Positions 34,234-42,051 of a DNA stretch of 42,051 nucleotides are shown here, piece by piece; position 1 is the first letter of the stretch, and every line of letters starts with the position of its first letter. The notes beneath the pieces are model-generated. The model was not told where the DNA came from and did not search any database. It worked only from the letters and a program-made list of their open reading frames with translations. Source of the DNA: Vibrio sp. 10N.261.45.E2 (GTDB lineage: Bacteria; Pseudomonadota; Gammaproteobacteria; Enterobacterales; Vibrionaceae); the NCBI RefSeq assembly GCF_002875705.1, contig NZ_MCZZ01000112.1, positions 1 through 42,051 of the forward strand, given 5' to 3'. Position numbers and translations under genes: made by a program.

Positions 34234-35487
34234 ATGACGGAAAAAAAGAAGCGCGGATTATTATCGTGGCTTGGTTTTGGTGAAGAAGAACAAAGCCCAA
34301 AAACTCAGAATGAAGCGAACGTAGAAAACGTTGAAGATCAAACTGAAGTTGAATCACAAGTTGAGGCTGAACAGGTTACGCCTGAAATTGAAGAAGCAAA
34401 GCTAACTGAATCCAAGTCAGTTGAACCTGAGCAAGCGCTTGAAGATACTCAACAAGAGCAGCAACCTGTCGCAGCAGAAGCAGAAGCAGAAGCAGAAGCA
34501 GAAGCAGAACAGGAAGAAGTGGTTGCTCCTCAAGCTAAGGTTGAAGAAGTACAAGAGAAACCGACAGAAAGCTTCTTTGCTCGCCTTAAGCGTAGTCTAA
34601 GCCGTACTAAAGCAAACATCGGTGCGGGTTTCTTTGGTCTGTTCAAAGGCAAGCAAATCGATGAAGATCTGTTTGAAGAGCTAGAAGAGCAACTTCTGAT
34701 TGCTGACGTAGGTATGAATACCACCGTTAAGATCATTGAAAACCTGACAGAAAAAGCATCTCGCAATGACCTAAAAGACGGTGAAGCGCTTTATGGTCTG
34801 CTCAAAGAAGAGATGGCAGACATCTTAAGCCAAGTGGAACAGCCACTGGTTGTAGATACCACTAAAACACCTTACGTTATCTTAATGGTTGGTGTGAACG
34901 GTGTAGGTAAGACAACGACGATCGGTAAACTGGCAAAACAATTCCAAAATGAAGGTAAGAAAGTGATGCTAGCGGCGGGTGATACCTTCCGTGCTGCAGC
35001 CGTTGAACAGCTTCAAGTTTGGGGTCAGCGTAATGATGTGCCGGTTATCGCTCAGCACACAGGTGCGGACAGTGCGTCTGTTATCTACGATGCGATTGAA
35101 GCAGCGAAGGCGCGTGGCGTTGATGTTGTGATTGCCGACACTGCAGGTCGTTTGCAGAACAAGAGCAACCTGATGGAAGAGTTACGCAAGATTGTTCGCG
35201 TAATGAAGAAGATTGATGACTCTGCACCGCACGAAATCATGCTAACGCTTGATGCAGGTACAGGTCAGAATGCTATCAGCCAAGCGAAGCTGTTCAGTGA
35301 AGTGGCTCCAGTCACCGGTATTACACTGACTAAGCTAGATGGTACGGCGAAAGGTGGTGTAATTTTCTCAATTGCTGACCAGTTTCAGATTCCAATCCGC
35401 TACATTGGTGTCGGTGAAGGTATTGATGACCTGCGTCCATTTGAGTCTAAAGACTTCATTGAAGCTCTATTTAGCCGCGAAGAGTAA
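34234..35487 (+). CDS. ftsY: Signal recognition particle receptor FtsY
   Basis: FtsY receives SRP-ribosome complexes at the inner membrane and, with Ffh, hydrolyses GTP to deliver nascent membrane proteins. The 417-residue protein has a long acidic A domain (about residues 15-110) containing a run of Ala-Glu pairs, then the N domain, then the GTPase G domain. G-domain motifs are GVNGVGKTTTIGKLA (from residue 220), DTFRAAAVEQL, IADTAGRLQ and TKLDGTAKGG. It is the first gene of ftsY-ftsE-ftsX-rpoH, the classic gammaproteobacterial cluster. Confidence 0.97.
   Translation: MTEKKKRGLLSWLGFGEEEQSPKTQNEANVENVEDQTEVESQVEAEQVTPEIEEAKLTESKSVEPEQALEDTQQEQQPVAAEAEAEAEAEAEQEEVVAPQAKVEEVQEKPTESFFARLKRSLSRTKANIGAGFFGLFKGKQIDEDLFEELEEQLLIADVGMNTTVKIIENLTEKASRNDLKDGEALYGLLKEEMADILSQVEQPLVVDTTKTPYVILMVGVNGVGKTTTIGKLAKQFQNEGKKVMLAAGDTFRAAAVEQLQVWGQRNDVPVIAQHTGADSASVIYDAIEAAKARGVDVVIADTAGRLQNKSNLMEELRKIVRVMKKIDDSAPHEIMLTLDAGTGQNAISQAKLFSEVAPVTGITLTKLDGTAKGGVIFSIADQFQIPIRYIGVGEGIDDLRPFESKDFIEALFSREE
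34474..34509 (+). repeat. Hexanucleotide repeat (six GCAGAA units) inside ftsY
   Basis: Six perfect GCAGAA copies encode alternating Ala and Glu in the acidic A domain. As the unit is six bases, length changes would stay in frame. Confidence 0.9.
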
Positions 35488-35564
35488 CGCGAGTAGCAAA
35501 GTGGTTTATCCTTAATCTGCTACCGTTTTTAAATTTGATAGAGTGATCGTAAGAGGAATTTTCG

Positions 35565-36242
35565 GTGATCAAATTTCAGCAAGTGAGTAAAGCCTACCGA
35601 GGTGGAAGACAAGCGCTTCAAAAAGTGGACTTTCACCTGAAACGTGGAGAGATGGCTTTTTTGGGTGGGCACTCTGGAGCTGGTAAAAGTACCTTGCTGA
35701 AGTTGATCTGTGCAATAGAGCGTCCAACCGATGGGCGTGTCTGGTTCAACGATCACGATATCACTCGTATTCCAGCTAAAGACATTCCTTTCTTACGCCG
35801 TAATATTGGGATTGTCTTTCAAGACCATCGCCTGCTAATGGACCGTTCGATTTTCGACAACGTTGCTCTGCCGATGCGTATTGAATCTATTTCTGAAAAT
35901 GAAATAAAACGCCGAGTCAGTGCGGCGTTAGACAAAACCGGTTTATTAGATAAAGCCCGTTGTTTGCCAAGCCAACTTTCTGGTGGAGAACAACAACGTG
36001 TGGGTATTGCCCGTGCCGTGGTTAACCGTCCAACTCTGCTTTTAGCGGATGAGCCGACGGGTAACCTAGATCCTGAATTATCTAACCGTGTATTGCGATT
36101 GTTTGAAGAGTTCAACCGCGCAGGTGTGACAATCATCCTCGCAACGCACGATATCGGGTTAGTGAACACTCGCCCTCAGTACCGCCATCTTGAATTAAAC
36201 CAAGGATTTTTGAGTGAGGTTGAAGACTATGGCCGCGAATAA
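35565..36242 (+). CDS. ftsE: Cell-division ABC ATPase FtsE
   Basis: FtsE, with FtsX, forms an ABC-type complex at the septum that activates peptidoglycan hydrolases through periplasmic partners such as EnvC. The 225-residue protein has Walker [10 protein letters not shown] (K41), signature LSGGEQQRV, Walker [10 protein letters not shown] and the switch histidine in ATHD. The start is GTG at 35565 preceded by AAGAGGA. Its 3' end overlaps ftsX by 14 bases. Confidence 0.97.
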   Translation: MIKFQQVSKAYRGGRQALQKVDFHLKRGEMAFLGGHSGAGKSTLLKLICAIERPTDGRVWFNDHDITRIPAKDIPFLRRNIGIVFQDHRLLMDRSIFDNVALPMRIESISENEIKRRVSAALDKTGLLDKARCLPSQLSGGEQQRVGIARAVVNRPTLLLADEPTGNLDPELSNRVLRLFEEFNRAGVTIILATHDIGLVNTRPQYRHLELNQGFLSEVEDYGRE

Positions 36243-37197
36243 GCGAATCAAGAAACCTCAATCTAATCGAGCTGCAAACCGCGCTTCAAGCGACGGCTTC
36301 TTTGTTGTTCATTGGAAACAAGCTAAGTCGTCATTCTCGGAAATGTGGCAGCGCCCGTTAGGCAACTTGCTGACCCTTGCGGTGATCTCAATGGCATTGG
36401 CGATGCCAGCTTGTTTGTACCTATTGGGTAAAAATGTGGGTGAAGTGGCGCAAGATGTCATTAGCCCGTCACAAATAAGTGCTTATGTAGAGGATGGTAT
36501 TCCTGAGCCACGAGTAATGGTGCTTAAGGATGAAATCGAAAGTTGGGACCAAGTTGAGCTGGTGGAGTATATCTCTCCGCAGCAAGGGCTTGAAGACCTC
36601 AGCCAGTATTCTGGTTTTGAGGATGCTCTAACTATCCTCGACGATTACTCACTGCCAGGTGTGTTGGTGATTACGCCAAGCGTACACAGCGATACCCTAA
36701 TTAAAGAACTGGCAGGCACAGTTAAGAAACAAGACTTAATCACTGATGTTCGCTTAGACGAAGATTGGTTAGCTCGATTAGATGCGATCAAAGCATTAGC
36801 GGCTGTCATCGTGATTACCTTAACGGTATTGATGTTGGGCGCGGTATTTCTGATTATCGGCAATACACTACGATTTAATGTATTGGCACATAAAGAAGAG
36901 ATTCAAACCATGAAGCTGATTGGTGCGACCGACAGCTATATTCTTCGACCATACCTTTATGCTGGAATGTGGTTTGGTGTTTTAGGCTCGATTAGCGCTT
37001 GGGTAATGACGGCATTGATTACCGTATTACTGAACAGCGCAGTGGATGACTTGGCTCAGCTATACGACAGCCATTTCCGTTTAATTGGCCTGAGTTGGGA
37101 TGAATCTTTACTGCTTTTGATCGTCGGAACCTTGCTTGGTAGTGTGGCTGCGAAGCTTTCTGCACAGCGTCACCTAAAAGAAATTGAACCAGTTTAG
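36229..37197 (+). CDS. ftsX: Cell-division membrane protein FtsX
   Basis: FtsX is the membrane partner of FtsE. The 322-residue protein has a basic cytoplasmic N-terminus, a first membrane helix (about residues 45-68), a periplasmic loop, and three more helices in the C-terminal half, the last ending near the RHLKEIEPV tail. I chose the ATG at 36229, with GAGG nine bases upstream, over a GTG at 36214 that would add five residues. The overlap with ftsE implies coupled translation. Confidence 0.95.
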   Translation: MAANKRIKKPQSNRAANRASSDGFFVVHWKQAKSSFSEMWQRPLGNLLTLAVISMALAMPACLYLLGKNVGEVAQDVISPSQISAYVEDGIPEPRVMVLKDEIESWDQVELVEYISPQQGLEDLSQYSGFEDALTILDDYSLPGVLVITPSVHSDTLIKELAGTVKKQDLITDVRLDEDWLARLDAIKALAAVIVITLTVLMLGAVFLIIGNTLRFNVLAHKEEIQTMKLIGATDSYILRPYLYAGMWFGVLGSISAWVMTALITVLLNSAVDDLAQLYDSHFRLIGLSWDESLLLLIVGTLLGSVAAKLSAQRHLKEIEPV

Positions 37198-37246
37198 GTG
37201 AATAGAGTCATATTTAGACGAAAAATAGGCACTTCTTAACCAGTTT

Positions 37247-37275
37247 TTGCCTTGTATAGACGAATTGATTATGCA
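37247..37275 (+). promoter_or_regulatory. Candidate rpoH promoter
   Basis: TTGCCT (37247-37252) and TATGCA (37270-37275) are 17 bases apart in the ftsX-rpoH gap. The match is moderate. In E. coli several promoters, including DnaA-controlled ones, drive rpoH from this gap; I see no DnaA box here. Confidence 0.35.
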
Positions 37276-37375
37276 TAATTACTTCCCCCCTCCTTGAAAC
37301 CTGTTCATTTTAGGTTCAAGATTGTCGGGTTTTAATAGATGTATTACTCCAGATCAGAGATTGATGAGGAACCGA

Positions 37376-38233
37376 ATGGCAAACCAAGCGTATCAAATGG
37401 CTTTAGTCACACAAGATAGTTTAGATAGCTATATCCGCTCAGCGAACAGCTACCCAATGCTGACCCCTGAAGAGGAACGTGGACTTGCAGAGCGATTACA
37501 TTACAAAGGTGAGATCGATGCGGCGAAAGGCTTGATCCTTTCCCACTTACGATTCGTGGTGCACGTTGCAAGAGGCTACTCTGGCTACGGGCTGCCAATG
37601 GCCGATCTCGTCCAAGAAGGTAACATCGGCTTGATGAAGGCTGTTAAGCGCTTCAATCCAGAAGTTGGTGTTCGTCTCGTTTCTTTTGCTGTTCACTGGA
37701 TCAAAGCTGAAATCCATGAATACGTTCTGCGTAACTGGCGTATCGTTAAAATTGCGACCACTAAGGCGCAGCGCAAACTGTTCTTTAACCTTCGTAAGTC
37801 TAAAAAGCGTTTAGGTTGGTTTAATAACGGTGAAGTTGAGACGGTTGCTCGTGAACTGGGTGTTGAGCCTTCAGAAGTTCGTGAGATGGAATCTCGCTTA
37901 GCGGCACAAGATGCGACGTTTGAAGCGCCTATGGACGATGACGATGGCGGGTCTGCTTATACTGCTCCAGTTTACTACCTAGAAGACAAAGCATCAGACG
38001 TTGCTGAGACGGTTGAAGCGGCTAACTGGGAGTCACACACCAACAATCGCCTAGGGCTAGCACTAGCAAGCTTAGACGAGCGTAGCCAACACATTGTTCG
38101 CTCACGTTGGTTAGACGACAACAAGGCAACACTGCAAGACTTAGCGGATACCTACAGTATCTCTGCTGAGCGTGTTCGCCAATTAGAAAAGAATGCGATG
38201 AAGAAATTGAAACAAGCCGTTGGCGATTTCTAA
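37376..38233 (+). CDS. rpoH: Heat-shock sigma factor RpoH (sigma-32)
   Basis: The 285-residue sigma-70-type factor directs RNA polymerase to heat-shock promoters. It contains region 2 ([20 protein letters not shown], then [17 protein letters not shown] and the [15 protein letters not shown] helix), the RpoH box region ([16 protein letters not shown]), and region 4 with the helix-turn-helix [21 protein letters not shown] chose ATG 37376, with TGAGGA upstream, matching the E. coli length of 284. It ends the ftsYEX-rpoH cluster. Confidence 0.97.
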   Translation: MANQAYQMALVTQDSLDSYIRSANSYPMLTPEEERGLAERLHYKGEIDAAKGLILSHLRFVVHVARGYSGYGLPMADLVQEGNIGLMKAVKRFNPEVGVRLVSFAVHWIKAEIHEYVLRNWRIVKIATTKAQRKLFFNLRKSKKRLGWFNNGEVETVARELGVEPSEVREMESRLAAQDATFEAPMDDDDGGSAYTAPVYYLEDKASDVAETVEAANWESHTNNRLGLALASLDERSQHIVRSRWLDDNKATLQDLADTYSISAERVRQLEKNAMKKLKQAVGDF

Positions 38234-38303
38234 TAGCATCTAGTTTCTATTAGCTTCTACCTTCTAATAGTAGAGCTAGCAAATAGCTGAATTTTGAAAA
38301 TTG

Positions 38304-38336
38304 AAAAGGCCGAGATCGAGAGATCTCGGCCTTTTT
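38304..38336 (+). terminator. Terminator of rpoH
   Basis: A perfect 14-base stem AAAAGGCCGAGATC/GATCTCGGCCTTTT with a four-base loop, followed by T residues. Each arm carries a GATC site. Confidence 0.95.
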
Positions 38337-38386
38337 GTTTTCGATCGATTTCTCAACTTTTGCGATCGAAATTTGCAAAATGATTT

Positions 38387-38603
38387 TGTGGATAACTCTG
38401 TGAGAAGTTTATTCGTCAGCTGTCTAAAAGCAGGGTGTAGTAAGGCTTTAACGGGGTTTTTCGAGTGGGGATATGTTTTAGTTAACCCACAGTTAGATCA
38501 GGATCATTACTATATGTTGTGGATCTATTTTTCAAAAAGCACTTTATTCACGCAATTCACAGATTTATCCACAAATGGTGTAAAAGTGATCGCTGGTGGA
38601 TAA
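38387..38603. promoter_or_regulatory. DnaA-box and GATC cluster between rpoH and glpE
   Basis: Two perfect DnaA boxes (TGTGGATAA at 38387-38395, TTATCCACA at 38565-38573) and one with eight of nine matches (GGTGGATAA, 38595-38603) lie here. Weaker forms are at 38483-38491, 38518-38526 and 38544-38552. GATC occurs at 38343, 38363, 38496, 38502, 38522 and 38588, with two more in the rpoH terminator. This density is typical of replication-control DNA, but no origin is proven. The roughly 450-base gap from rpoH to glpE otherwise holds only the terminator and the glpE leader. Confidence 0.6.
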
Positions 38604-38683
38604 CCTTATTAAGTGGATGTAAATGTTAGCCTTGGGATAGGTTACAATGGCAGCAAAGTAAATCAGTATAAAAAGAGAAAGTT

Positions 38684-39004
38684 ATGGACCAGTTTAAACA
38701 TATCGATGTTAAAGGCGCTCAAGCCCTCATTGAACAAGGCGACGCTCGACTTGTTGATATACGTGACCCGCAGTCATTTGCGGTTGCCCACTCAAAAACA
38801 GCCTACCACCTGACTAACGATACTATGGTGTCGTTTATGGATGAGGTTGAGTTTGAACAGCCTATCTTGGTGATGTGCTACCACGGCATCAGTAGCCAAG
38901 GTGCGGCACAATATTTAGTGAACCAAGGCTTTGAAGAGGTATATAGTGTTGATGGTGGTTTCGAAGCTTGGCATCGTGCTGAACTTCCAGTGATCGCGGG
39001 TTAA
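38684..39004 (+). CDS. glpE: Thiosulfate sulfurtransferase GlpE (rhodanese)
   Basis: GlpE transfers sulfane sulfur from thiosulfate to acceptors such as cyanide or thioredoxin in the cytoplasm. It is a single rhodanese domain of 106 residues with [10 protein letters not shown] near the start. The active-site loop is [15 protein letters not shown], with catalytic C65 at the same position as in E. coli GlpE, and [12 protein letters not shown] closes the domain. It is followed by glpG after 58 bases, as in enterobacteria, but glpR and glpD are absent. Confidence 0.95.
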   Translation: MDQFKHIDVKGAQALIEQGDARLVDIRDPQSFAVAHSKTAYHLTNDTMVSFMDEVEFEQPILVMCYHGISSQGAAQYLVNQGFEEVYSVDGGFEAWHRAELPVIAG

Positions 39005-39062
39005 TCCCTTTTATCACCTCAACCGCTCTAAGCATCTCTCATAACATGAATAGGAAGTAACA

Positions 39063-39905
39063 ATGATTAGATTGATGGTGTTAGACAACCCACGTCTTGC
39101 TCAAGCATTTATTGATTATATGGCCTCTCGTCAGATCCCTATTCAGATGTCTCCGGAGGGAGAGGGGCGTTTTGCTCTCTGGCTTCTTGATAGCCAATTT
39201 CAGGTTGAAACCGAAGCTGAGCTGAATCGTTTTCTGGCAGAGCCTAATCATAAGCGCTATCAAGCGGCATCTTGGGATATGGCAGAGACCAGAAAAAGCA
39301 ACTTTCATTACCATACGCCAAGCTTCATGGGCATGATCAAAGCCAAAGCAGGCCCTGTGACACTAAGCCTGATGTTAGTGTGTGTGGTGATTTTTGCGCT
39401 GCAACAAATAGGTTTTGGCCAGGCTATTTTTAATGCCCTGCATTTTCCAGCGGTGGATGGTCAGCAATGGCAGCTGTGGCGTTGGTTGAGTCATGCCGTT
39501 CTACACTTCTCTGTTATGCACATCGCATTTAATATTTTGTGGTGGTGGCAGTTAGGTGGAGACATTGAGAAGAAGCTAGGAAGCCTCAAGCTACTTCAGA
39601 TCTTTGCTGTATCTTCTGCGCTTTCAGGTGCTGGACAGTATTGGGTTGAAGGGGCTAACTTCGGTGGTTTGTCTGGTGTTGTGTATGCCTTGGTTGGTTA
39701 CTTATGGGTTGTCGGTACAAAAGCGCCACAGCTTGGTTTAGGTATACCAAGACAGATTGTCGGCTTTATGTTGGTGTGGCTAGTGCTTGGGTACATGCAA
39801 TCCTTCATGGCGATCGCTAACACCGCGCATTTAGCTGGCTTAGCCGCGGGTGTGATTATTGGCTTTATCGATGCGATGAAAGCGCCAAACTCGGCAAGAA
39901 GTTAA
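39063..39905 (+). CDS. glpG: Rhomboid intramembrane protease GlpG
   Basis: A 280-residue membrane serine protease. It has a soluble N-terminal domain (about 1-90) and six membrane helices. The catalytic dyad is S204 in GGLSGVVYAL and H256 in NTAHLAGLAAG, with oxyanion residues in HIAFNILWWW (H153, N157). It cleaves transmembrane substrates within the inner membrane; the physiological substrate here is not known. It pairs with glpE and ends at a strong terminator. Confidence 0.96.
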   Translation: MIRLMVLDNPRLAQAFIDYMASRQIPIQMSPEGEGRFALWLLDSQFQVETEAELNRFLAEPNHKRYQAASWDMAETRKSNFHYHTPSFMGMIKAKAGPVTLSLMLVCVVIFALQQIGFGQAIFNALHFPAVDGQQWQLWRWLSHAVLHFSVMHIAFNILWWWQLGGDIEKKLGSLKLLQIFAVSSALSGAGQYWVEGANFGGLSGVVYALVGYLWVVGTKAPQLGLGIPRQIVGFMLVWLVLGYMQSFMAIANTAHLAGLAAGVIIGFIDAMKAPNSARS

Positions 39906-39941
39906 CTCATGGTTTCTAGTGGGTAGCCAAATGATAGAGAC

Positions 39942-39969
39942 AAAAAAGCGGCCAGTGAGCCGCTTTTTT
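39942..39969. terminator. Bidirectional terminator between glpG and the fliL-like gene
   Basis: Eleven-base arms AAAAAAGCGGC and GCCGCTTTTTT with a six-base loop, A- and T-runs outside. It can serve both convergent genes. Confidence 0.92.
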
Positions 39970-39990
39970 AATGGGATTCGTTTTGCATCA

Positions 39991-40398
39991 TTACTGATAA
40001 AGGTACTTGGTAAACAGTAAGTCAGCAATGAGGGTTTTACCTGTCTCTGGAAGCAAAATCTTGTTGAGGTGCTCAACTAAGGATTTTCTTAGGTCTTCAC
40101 GGCCAGATAGAGACTTAATGGTTTCTTCGTTTTGTTTACCAAGCAATTCAATCACCGCATCACGAATCAGTGGTTGGTGGTGCTCAATCGCGGCCAAGTC
40201 GTTACTATTTGCCACCATGATATCGAGACGAACCTGAATGTAGCCCAGTTTTTTACCTTTAGTGTAAAAGTTGGTGGTCAGGTCTGGTTCTAGCGTGAAG
40301 TAGGCTAGTTTGGGTGCCGACTCCTCTTCAGCGAAACTTGATGCTGAAAAGAGTAGGGTAATCGCAAGAAATATTTGGGCTACATAACGTTTGTGCAT
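39991..40398 (-). CDS. FliL-like protein with signal peptide
   Basis: A 135-residue protein. The first 23 residues (basic start, LAITLLF core, SSFA cleavage site) look like a cleavable signal peptide, not the usual FliL membrane anchor. The remainder has FliL features: YFTLEPDLTTNF near the start, a beta-strand GYIQVRLDIMV, and the family ending LLFTKYLYQ. Flagellar FliL supports stator function at the motor. This copy is far from flagellar genes, next to ubiCA, so its role is uncertain. It is divergent from ubiC. Confidence 0.82.
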   Translation of the reverse strand: MHKRYVAQIFLAITLLFSASSFAEEESAPKLAYFTLEPDLTTNFYTKGKKLGYIQVRLDIMVANSNDLAAIEHHQPLIRDAVIELLGKQNEETIKSLSGREDLRKSLVEHLNKILLPETGKTLIADLLFTKYLYQ

Positions 40399-40560
40399 AT
40401 TTGTGACTTTTCTTTAGTTTATTCGCGATATTCGAAACGCATTAGTCTTGTTACAATGAGCGGTCTAAATCTAAATACGTTTACAATTCGAAGAACGCTT
40501 TAATTTTGTTCGAAAGTTGAAGCTTTATTGTACGTGTAAAGTCACCTATTGAATACTAGT

Positions 40561-41103
40561 ATGAATCAGCCAATATCGCTGTATCTTAATTCGTTAATGA
40601 ATGTAGATTGGCAAAGTACAGAAACATTTGATTTTCCTAATAAAACCACCAAAGAGTGGCTTATGGAGCAAGGTTCTCTTTCCCGCAAGTTGGGTAAGTG
40701 CTGTCAGCACCTGTCTGTTGAGTTGCTTCATAACCAAGTTGTAGAACGCTCAATGCTACAACAAGACGAGGAACGTCTTTTATCATCGTTTGATTGCTTA
40801 TTGCGTAAAGTGATTTTGAAGGGCGATGATGAACCGTGGGTGCTAGGTCGAACCTTGATTCCCCGAGTCACATTAGAAGACCATCAGCACTCTGACCTTT
40901 CTCAACAAGGTAATGTCCCGCTTGGATTAACGGTTTTCAGTGCTGAGAATGTTGAGCGAGATGCGCTGCAAGTCGGTTGGGTTATCGCAGGCGATGAGCG
41001 ATTACTCGCACGTCGTTCTCGATTATGGATGAACCATAAACCGATGCTTGTGGCAGAACTGTTTTTACCAACATCACCCATTTACTCTAAGGAGAGTGTG
41101 TAA
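40561..41103 (+). CDS. ubiC: Chorismate pyruvate-lyase
   Basis: UbiC releases pyruvate from chorismate to give 4-hydroxybenzoate, the first committed step of ubiquinone synthesis. Of 180 residues, the active-site stretch LRKVILKGDDEPWVLGRTLIP, here given as its parts LRKVILKGD and EPWVLGRTLIP, and the late LVAELFLP (catalytic Glu) match the family. I used ATG 40561; a TTG at 40549 would add four residues and neither start has a clear ribosome-binding site. It is directly followed by ubiA with no gap. Confidence 0.93.
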   Translation: MNQPISLYLNSLMNVDWQSTETFDFPNKTTKEWLMEQGSLSRKLGKCCQHLSVELLHNQVVERSMLQQDEERLLSSFDCLLRKVILKGDDEPWVLGRTLIPRVTLEDHQHSDLSQQGNVPLGLTVFSAENVERDALQVGWVIAGDERLLARRSRLWMNHKPMLVAELFLPTSPIYSKESV

Positions 41104-41958
41104 ATGCTTGCCACCAAAGTGAAGGCGTATTGGCAATTAACGCGAATGAATCGCCCGATTGGTACCCTGTTACTCCTTTGGCCAACCTTGTGGTCACTGA
41201 TTATCGCCGCGCAAGGTATGCCTGACTTGGATGTGTTGGTTGTTTTCGTACTAGGTGTAGTCTTGATGCGCTCAGCTGGCTGTGTGATCAATGACTTTGC
41301 TGACCGTAAAGTCGATGGCCATGTTAAACGTACCAAGCAGCGTCCATTACCTTCAGGTTTGGTCTCCAGTAAGGAAGCAATTCTGCTCTTTTTAGTACTA
41401 GCCGTAGTGTCATTCTTGTTGGTACTCACCATGAATCCACTGACCATTAAGCTCTCATTTATTGGTGTAGCTCTGGCGTTCATTTATCCTTTCATGAAGC
41501 GTTTTACGCATCTTCCACAGTTGTTTCTCGGCTTAGCGTTTAGTTGGGCAATACCAATGGCTTGGGCGGCACAAACCAATGAACTGCCAAGTATTGTGTG
41601 GTTTATCTTCGTAATTAATGCGTTATGGACGATAGCCTATGACACACAATATGCGATGGTTGATCGAGATGATGACTTAAAGATTGGTATTAAGTCGACG
41701 GCTATTTTATTTGGTCGCTTCGATAAACTGATTGTGGGTTCTTTGCAACTTGTTACCCTAGCGATGCTGATTGCTTTAGGCATGCATTACCAATTAGGTG
41801 ATACCTTCTATTGGGCACTGTTAGTCGCAGGTAGCTTATTTGTGTATCAACAACACTTGATGCGTCACCGTGATCGAGACCTTTGTTTTCAAGCCTTCCT
41901 CAACAACAACTATGTCGGAATGGCAGTGACTGTGGGTTTATTCATTACCTTCTGGTAA
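41104..41958 (+). CDS. ubiA: 4-hydroxybenzoate octaprenyltransferase
   Basis: UbiA attaches the polyprenyl tail to 4-hydroxybenzoate made by UbiC, at the inner membrane. The 284-residue protein has about eight or nine helices and both magnesium-prenyl-diphosphate aspartate motifs: [12 protein letters not shown] (about residues 63-74) and [13 protein letters not shown] (about 180-192). Its start touches the ubiC stop, so the two are translated together. Confidence 0.97.
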   Translation: MLATKVKAYWQLTRMNRPIGTLLLLWPTLWSLIIAAQGMPDLDVLVVFVLGVVLMRSAGCVINDFADRKVDGHVKRTKQRPLPSGLVSSKEAILLFLVLAVVSFLLVLTMNPLTIKLSFIGVALAFIYPFMKRFTHLPQLFLGLAFSWAIPMAWAAQTNELPSIVWFIFVINALWTIAYDTQYAMVDRDDDLKIGIKSTAILFGRFDKLIVGSLQLVTLAMLIALGMHYQLGDTFYWALLVAGSLFVYQQHLMRHRDRDLCFQAFLNNNYVGMAVTVGLFITFW

Positions 41959-42010
41959 GCACCAAATTGTTGAGTTAACGATCGCTAAAGAAAAAGGCAC
42001 CCATCGGGCT

Positions 42011-42044
42011 GTCTCTTGATCACAAGTCTGGTTAATCAAGAGAC
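42011..42044 (+). terminator. Inverted repeat downstream of ubiA
   Basis: Arms GTCTCTTGAT and ATCAAGAGAC enclose 14 bases. A competing stem (AAGTCT at 42024-42029 with AGACTT at 42041-42046) uses part of the same sequence. The window ends before any T-run can be seen. Confidence 0.45.
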
Positions 42045-42051
42045 TTAGCGA

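Noticed and set aside
38301..38603. 100-codon plus-strand frame after rpoH
   Set aside because: It begins inside the rpoH terminator stem and covers the DnaA-box region; its translation is low-complexity and unlike a real protein.
38340..38683. crtS (the chromosome-2 replication trigger site) or a chromosome origin
   Set aside because: crtS lies elsewhere on Vibrio chromosome 1 as far as I recall, I see no RctB-type repeats, and the origin-linked genes mnmG and mioC are absent. The DnaA boxes alone do not make an origin.
1..42051. tRNA, rRNA, CRISPR arrays, insertion sequences, prophage
   Set aside because: No cloverleaf-like sequence, rRNA segment, regular spacer array, transposase or phage gene was recognised on either strand.

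Overview
The window looks like chromosome-1 housekeeping DNA of a Vibrio, probably of the Splendidus clade. The inference rests on gene order (hemYXDC / cyaA / cyaY-lptM-lysA-dapF-DUF484-xerC-yigB, then yigL-pldB / rhtB / an EAL-HDOD gene, and later rsmD / ftsYEX-rpoH, glpEG, ubiCA), on moderate-to-low GC, and on protein resemblance recalled from memory. No database search was run. I see no rRNA, tRNA, CRISPR array, prophage or insertion sequence.

Layout. 1-552: a poorly coding stretch with a possible frameshifted ORF and the hemY terminator. 553-4649 (minus): haem operon hemC-hemD-hemX-hemY. 4650-4993: divergent control region with a CRP-like site. 4994-12613: cyaA, then cyaY on the opposite strand, then a compact run lptM-lysA-dapF-DUF484-xerC-yigB. 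12781-17951: a tandem pair of FIST-(degenerate GGDEF)-EAL genes; the second is broken by a one-base deletion and a nonsense codon. 18067-20717: DTW-domain protein, a large lipoprotein, and an EVE-domain protein. 20806-24809: yigL and pldB on the minus strand, rhtB and a cdgJ-like c-di-GMP phosphodiesterase on the plus strand. 24841-28274: a four-gene arsenate operon (arsR, alternative GAPDH, CDKN3-like phosphatase, arsJ) with a readable promoter, operator and terminator. 28315-30337: acyltransferase, YhhM-like protein, and a DUF4145/HEPN-like membrane protein. 30394-31263: a convincing 26-residue membrane ORF, then a C-poor T/G-rich non-coding stretch and a possible micro-ORF. 31264-34003: yhhN, yecH, yhgN, yhhL and rsmD. 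34234-38233: ftsY-ftsE-ftsX-rpoH. 38304-38603: a terminator followed by a cluster of DnaA-box and GATC sites. 38684-41958: glpE-glpG, a FliL-like gene, ubiC-ubiA.

Most genes are core functions: haem, cAMP, lysine/peptidoglycan precursors, dimer resolution, protein targeting, division and heat shock. Accessory interest lies in the arsenate operon, the decaying FIST-EAL duplicate, the gene-poor tract at 30.4-31.26 kb and the putative replication-control cluster near 38.5 kb.
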